Of a stretch of 17,284 bases of DNA, positions 13,715-17,284 are shown piece after piece (position 1 is the first letter of the stretch; every line of letters starts with the position of its first letter). The stretch is taken from contig JACCSZ010000368.1 of NCBI GenBank assembly GCA_013812695.1, forward strand, positions 1-17,284, in the 5' to 3' direction. The DNA comes from Gemmatimonadales bacterium (GTDB lineage: Bacteria > Gemmatimonadota > Gemmatimonadetes > Gemmatimonadales > GWC2-71-9). A program made the position numbers and the translations under genes. Below the pieces are notes generated by a model, which saw only the letters and a list, made by a program, of their open reading frames with translations, made no database searches and was not told the origin of the DNA.

Positions 13715-15672
13715 TGACGAGACCCGCCGCGCGCATCGGTGCCCTCCAGTTCGGCTTCGCCCTCGGCATCCTGGCGCTGCTCACCCGCGCCGCCCAGCTC
13801 CAGATCGTCGAGGCGGAGCGGTGGCAGCGTGAGGCGTCGCGCCAGCGCACCGAAAAGGTGGTGCAGCCCGCGCGGCGCGGGGCGCTGTACGACCGCAACG
13901 GCATTCCGCTCGCCATCACGCAGGAGATCTATCACGTCGGCGTGGCGCCGAACGAGCTCGAGAACGTGCGCTCCGCGTTCGGACTGCTGGTGCGCAACCT
14001 CGGGGTCCCGGCCGCGGCGCTCGACCGCGAGCTTCAATCCGGCAAGCGCTGGATTTACCTGCACGGGCCGTTCAGCGCCACGGAGGTGCAGGCGTTCCGG
14101 CAGATGCGCGGCATTCATTTGCGGGGTGAGTTTCGGCGGTTCTATCCGTCACGCGGGCTGGCGCGGCCGATCATCGGCGGGCTCTCGGCGGACCGGCCGG
14201 GTGGGTCCGCGGGACTCGAGGCGTCGATGGACTCGCTCCTGACAGGACGGCCGGGTGAAGCGGTGCTGCTCAAGGACCGGGCCGGCCGCCGGTACGATTC
14301 GCCAGGGCGGAAGACGCGCGATCCCGTGCCGGGCAACGACGTCACGCTCACCATCGACGCCGAGTTGCAGGAGATCGCCGAGCGGGGTCTGGACGACGCC
14401 ATCGCGCAGATGCGGGCGGAGGGCGGCGACGTGGTCTTCATGGTCCCGGCTACCGGCGAGCTGCTGGCGCTCGCGTCGCGTCAGGCGGCCAGCGGCGGCG
14501 CGCCGAGCGCATCGACGTTCACCGATCCGTTCGAGCCGGGCTCGACCGCGAAGCTGTTCACCGCGGCCGCCCTCCTGATGCGCGGGCGCGTAGTCCCACG
14601 CGACGCCGTGTCGGGCGAGAACGGCGTCTGGCACATGCCCGTCGCGCCCGGCCGGACCCGGCCGATCACCGACACCCATGCGGAGCGCGGCCGCCTCACG
14701 CTGGCGCATGCCGTCCGGGTGTCGAGCAACATCGCGATGGCCAAGTTCGCGCTCCGGCTCCGCCCCGAGGAGCAGTTCGAGACCTTGCGCGACTTCGGCT
14801 TCGGCACGCCGACCGGCGCGGAATTCCCGGGGGAATCGCGGGGGATCCTGAAGCTGCCGCACCGCTGGCGACCGATGTTCGCGCGGGCCAGCATGGCGAT
14901 GGGTTACGAGTTCGGGGTGACGCCGGTGCAGCTCGCCGCCGCCTACGCGGCGATCGCCAACGACGGCATCCTGCCGGCCCCGACGCTGGTCCGCGAGGTG
15001 CGGACTCCGGCCGGCGAGCTGGTCTATCGTCATCGCCCCGAGGCGATCCGGCGGGTGGTGACGTCGGACATCGCCGCGCAGCTCCGCGAGCTGCTCCGCG
15101 GTGCGGCGACCACGGCCGGCACGGGCGAGCTGTCCCAGTTGGCGAACTACTCGGTGCTCGGCAAGACCGGCACCGCGAAGCGATTCGCCAACGGAGGCTA
15201 CGTGGACGGGCAGTATACGGCGTCGTTCGCGGCGATCTTTCCTGCCGACGATCCGCAACTCGTCGTGATCGTCAAGATCGACAACCCGCGTGGCAACTAC
15301 TACGGCGGGCTCACCGCGGCACCGGTGACGCGGACGATGCTGCAACAGGCGCTGGCCTCGCGGCGGGTCGCCATCGACCGCGGCCGCATGGTGGCGCGGG
15401 AGCGCGCCGTCCCGGTGGCACGAACGCTGAGCGCGGTGGCGGCGTCGGTGCCGCCCACGGTGGTGTCGCTGCCGTATCGCGCGCCCGACCCCGACGTCCG
15501 GCCTCGCCCCGTGCCGGACGTTACGGGGCGCTCGATCCGCGAGGCCGCGCGTGCGCTCCATCGGCGCGGGTTCCGGGTGAGCCTGCGGGGGTTGGGGCGA
15601 GTGGTCCGCACTCTTCCGGCGGCTGGGGAGATGGCGCGGCCGGGGGGCGCGGTGCTGGTATTGGCGGAGTGA
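13714..15672 (+). CDS. ftsI: class B penicillin-binding protein FtsI with C-terminal PASTA domain
   Basis: This 652-residue transpeptidase crosslinks septal peptidoglycan. It has a short cytoplasmic start, one membrane helix (about 8-28, GALQFGFALGILALL), and then a dimerisation domain with RRGALYDRNGIPLAI. The transpeptidase domain carries the SxxK active site Ser277-Lys280 (PGSTAKLF), SxN at 337-339 (VSSNIAMAKF) and KTG at 484-486 (LGKTGTAKR), all intact. The last 55 or so residues (VPDVTGRSIREAARAL to the end) form one PASTA domain. Start: ATG 13714 overlaps the ftsL stop; TTG 13711 directly before it would add one residue. The gene ends 159 bases before murE, in contrast to the overlapping upstream junctions. 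PASTA-bearing FtsI/SpoVD types occur in several phyla. Confidence 0.94.
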   Translation: MTRPAARIGALQFGFALGILALLTRAAQLQIVEAERWQREASRQRTEKVVQPARRGALYDRNGIPLAITQEIYHVGVAPNELENVRSAFGLLVRNLGVPAAALDRELQSGKRWIYLHGPFSATEVQAFRQMRGIHLRGEFRRFYPSRGLARPIIGGLSADRPGGSAGLEASMDSLLTGRPGEAVLLKDRAGRRYDSPGRKTRDPVPGNDVTLTIDAELQEIAERGLDDAIAQMRAEGGDVVFMVPATGELLALASRQAASGGAPSASTFTDPFEPGSTAKLFTAAALLMRGRVVPRDAVSGENGVWHMPVAPGRTRPITDTHAERGRLTLAHAVRVSSNIAMAKFALRLRPEEQFETLRDFGFGTPTGAEFPGESRGILKLPHRWRPMFARASMAMGYEFGVTPVQLAAAYAAIANDGILPAPTLVREVRTPAGELVYRHRPEAIRRVVTSDIAAQLRELLRGAATTAGTGELSQLANYSVLGKTGTAKRFANGGYVDGQYTASFAAIFPADDPQLVVIVKIDNPRGNYYGGLTAAPVTRTMLQQALASRRVAIDRGRMVARERAVPVARTLSAVAASVPPTVVSLPYRAPDPDVRPRPVPDVTGRSIREAARALHRRGFRVSLRGLGRVVRTLPAAGEMARPGGAVLVLAE

Positions 15673-15694
15673 GGTAGGAATTTTGAAGCGCTTT

Positions 15695-15801
15695 CCCCGT
15701 CATCCTGAGCGAAGCGAAGGATCGTCCGACCCATGCGAGTGAGGCTCGAGGCTCACTTGCACCACCCACCCGATTCTTCGCTTCGCTCAGGATGACCGGG
15801 G
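15695..15801. repeat. long imperfect inverted repeat (dispersed intergenic repeat/MITE-like)
   Basis: The left arm begins CCCCGTCATCCTGAGCGAAG at 15695 and runs to GGATC at 15723. The right arm, 15772-15801, is its reverse complement apart from one mismatch and one inserted base. A 21-base core (15699-15719 against 15776-15796) pairs exactly. The middle (about 15724-15771) contains a tandem GAGGCTC (15741-15754) and a short GTGAG/CTCAC hairpin. RNA from it would fold into a long cruciform-like stem that might terminate or stabilise the ftsI message. From memory, sequence of this kind recurs as intergenic repeats in many GC-rich soil genomes and produces false proteins reading ILSEAK and SFASLRMT. 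It encodes no transposase. Confidence 0.85.
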
Positions 15802-15831
15802 CGGTCCCGGAAACCACTCACGAGATCCCAC

Positions 15832-17284
15832 ATGCCGCTCGCCTGGCGAGAAATGCTCGACGAACTCCGCCGCGCCGACCTGCTCGTCACCGCGCCGGCC
15901 GAAGGCCCGATGACGACCGGCATCGGCGCCGACAGCCGCGGCGTGGGTCCCGGGATGCTGTACGTCGCCGTCCGCGGCTCGCAGGCGGACGGGCACCACT
16001 TCGTCGGCGACGCCGTGCGCCGTGGCGCTCCGGCCGTGGTCGTCGAGGGCGCCCAGCAGTCCGGCGTTCCCGAAATCGTCGTGCGCGATGGCCGTCGCGC
16101 CGCGCTCGCGCTCGGGCAAGCCTGGTACGGCCACCCCGGCCGCCGGCTCACGCTCCTCGGCGTCACCGGCACCAACGGCAAGACCACCACCACCGGTTTG
16201 TTGCGCCAGCTCTTGAACTCGGCGGGCAGCGCCGGCAGCATCGGGACGCTGGGCGCATTCGATGGCCGCGGCGAGTCGGTCGAATCGACCGCGGGCTCGC
16301 TCACCACGCCCGCGCCGATCGACCTGCAGGCAACCTTGGCCGACCTGCTGGCCCGGGGGACGACGCACGTGACCCTGGAGGCGTCGTCGCACAGCCTCGA
16401 CCAGGGCCGGCTCGACGGTCTCAGCTTTCGGATCGCCGTGTTTACCAACCTCACGCGCGATCACCTCGATTACCATGGCACCATGGAGGCATACCTGGCC
16501 GCCAAGCTCACGCTGAGCCGGTTGCTGAGTCTCGATGGGATCGAGGTGATCAACCTCGACGACGACGCCTGGAGGGACCTCCCGCCGCGCTCCCCACGCG
16601 TCACGTACGGTCTTCATCCGGCCGCCGACCTTCGCGCGGCCGGTGTCACGCTCGACGCGTCCGGCAGCCGATTCCGGCTAGAGGGCTGCTTCGGCTCGAC
16701 CGAGGCCGCGCTGCCGCTGCTCGGCGACTTCAACGTGAGCAATGCGCTCGGGGCGGCGGCTGCCGCCCTCGCACTCGGCCTGCCCTTGAGCGACGTGGCG
16801 GGCCGCCTGGCCGCCACCCCGCAGGTGCCGGGCCGGATGGAGCGGATCGCCGATACCCCGTGCATCGTGCTCCGCGATTACGCCCACACGCCCGATGCGC
16901 TGGAGCGGGCACTGGCCACGTTGCGTCCGCTCACCCGCGGCCGCCTGATCGTGGTGTTCGGCTGCGGCGGCGATCGCGACCGCGGCAAGCGGCCGCTCAT
17001 GGGCCGAGTCGCCGCCATGGGCGCCGATCTGGCGATCGCGACCTCCGACAATCCCCGCACGGAGGATCCGGGCGCGATCATCGACGAGATCGAGCAGGGC
17101 ATGGGCGACGTGCCTCACCTCCGGATCACCGACCGCCTGGCCGCGATCCACGCGGGGCTCGAAGCGGCCCGGGAAGGTGACACGCTGCTCCTGGCCGGCA
17201 AGGGTCACGAGATCTATCAGGTCCTGGGCACCGAGCGCGTGCCGTTCGACGAGCGTGCCATCGTCCGCGCGGCCACCGGCGGAC
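15832..17284 (+). CDS. murE: UDP-N-acetylmuramoyl-tripeptide synthetase MurE (partial at window end)
   Basis: MurE adds the third amino acid to the peptidoglycan stem peptide in the cytoplasm, using ATP. The visible 484 codons cover nearly the whole protein (family about 490-500). The N-terminal domain has GIGADSRGVGPGMLYVAVRG. The ATP-binding motif GTNGKTTT is at 113-120, SSHSLDQGRL at 185-194, and the probable carbamylated Lys225 is in EAYLAAKLTL. The C-terminal domain has YAHTPDALERAL, VFGCGGDRDRGKRPLMG and, at 406-409, DNPR, the motif of enzymes that add meso-diaminopimelate rather than lysine. The reading frame runs off the edge without a stop. ATG 15832 lacks a clear ribosome site and lies 31 bases after the intergenic repeat. 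Confidence 0.95.
   Translation, partial: MPLAWREMLDELRRADLLVTAPAEGPMTTGIGADSRGVGPGMLYVAVRGSQADGHHFVGDAVRRGAPAVVVEGAQQSGVPEIVVRDGRRAALALGQAWYGHPGRRLTLLGVTGTNGKTTTTGLLRQLLNSAGSAGSIGTLGAFDGRGESVESTAGSLTTPAPIDLQATLADLLARGTTHVTLEASSHSLDQGRLDGLSFRIAVFTNLTRDHLDYHGTMEAYLAAKLTLSRLLSLDGIEVINLDDDAWRDLPPRSPRVTYGLHPAADLRAAGVTLDASGSRFRLEGCFGSTEAALPLLGDFNVSNALGAAAAALALGLPLSDVAGRLAATPQVPGRMERIADTPCIVLRDYAHTPDALERALATLRPLTRGRLIVVFGCGGDRDRGKRPLMGRVAAMGADLAIATSDNPRTEDPGAIIDEIEQGMGDVPHLRITDRLAAIHAGLEAAREGDTLLLAGKGHEIYQVLGTERVPFDERAIVRAATGG

Noticed and set aside
14149..15561. 470-codon open frame on the minus strand opposite ftsI
   Set aside because: The opposite strand has all three penicillin-binding protein motifs in the right order; the antisense translation is compositionally biased and featureless.
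15521..15817. Minus-strand ORF reading ILSEAK and SFASLRMT
   Set aside because: This is a translation of the inverted repeat; such peptides are familiar false proteins from dispersed repeats.
15792..17180. 462-codon plus-strand open frame over murE
   Set aside because: It is in another frame from MurE, is extremely Arg/Pro-rich and begins inside the intergenic repeat.

Overview
This GC-rich window (roughly 70% G+C by eye) reads almost entirely on the + strand. It suggests a Gram-negative-type soil or sediment bacterium, most likely Gemmatimonadota. That placement is inference: it rests on the mixture of MglA-type GTPase, roadblock, DUF4388 and Che genes, the style of the secreted TPR proteins, and a meso-diaminopimelate-type MurE. 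No 16S rRNA is present to confirm it.

Region 1 (start to about 9192) is one tightly packed operon in which nearly every junction is a stop/start overlap (ATGA, GTGA or TGATG). In order it encodes two roadblock/LC7 proteins, an MglA-like small GTPase, a protein built from two DnaA-type AAA+ modules with no DNA-binding domain, a DUF4388 protein with TPR repeats, CheR, CheD, CheB, two CheW proteins and another TPR protein. It looks like a chemosensory adaptation module (methyltransferase, deamidase, methylesterase, couplers) joined to a polarity or motility-type GTPase switch and an unusual AAA+ ATPase. CheA, CheY and receptors are not in the window and may lie upstream, because the operon appears to continue past the left edge. 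This is the best candidate here for an undescribed system.

Region 2 (about 9189-12314) holds a membrane-anchored HExxH metallopeptidase whose expected start codon reads GTA, a 70-residue two-helix membrane protein that may be leaderless, tRNA-Val(TAC), and a secreted 598-residue TPR protein.

Region 3 (about 12312-17284) begins with tRNA-Asp(GTC) and its terminator. The division and cell wall cluster follows: rsmH, an ftsL-like gene, ftsI (class B penicillin-binding protein with one PASTA domain) and murE, cut by the window edge. No mraZ precedes rsmH. A long imperfect inverted repeat of a dispersed-repeat type sits between ftsI and murE, where the otherwise overlapping cluster opens up.

No rRNA, CRISPR array, transposase or credible minus-strand gene is visible. 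No stretch longer than 300 bases lacks a gene.
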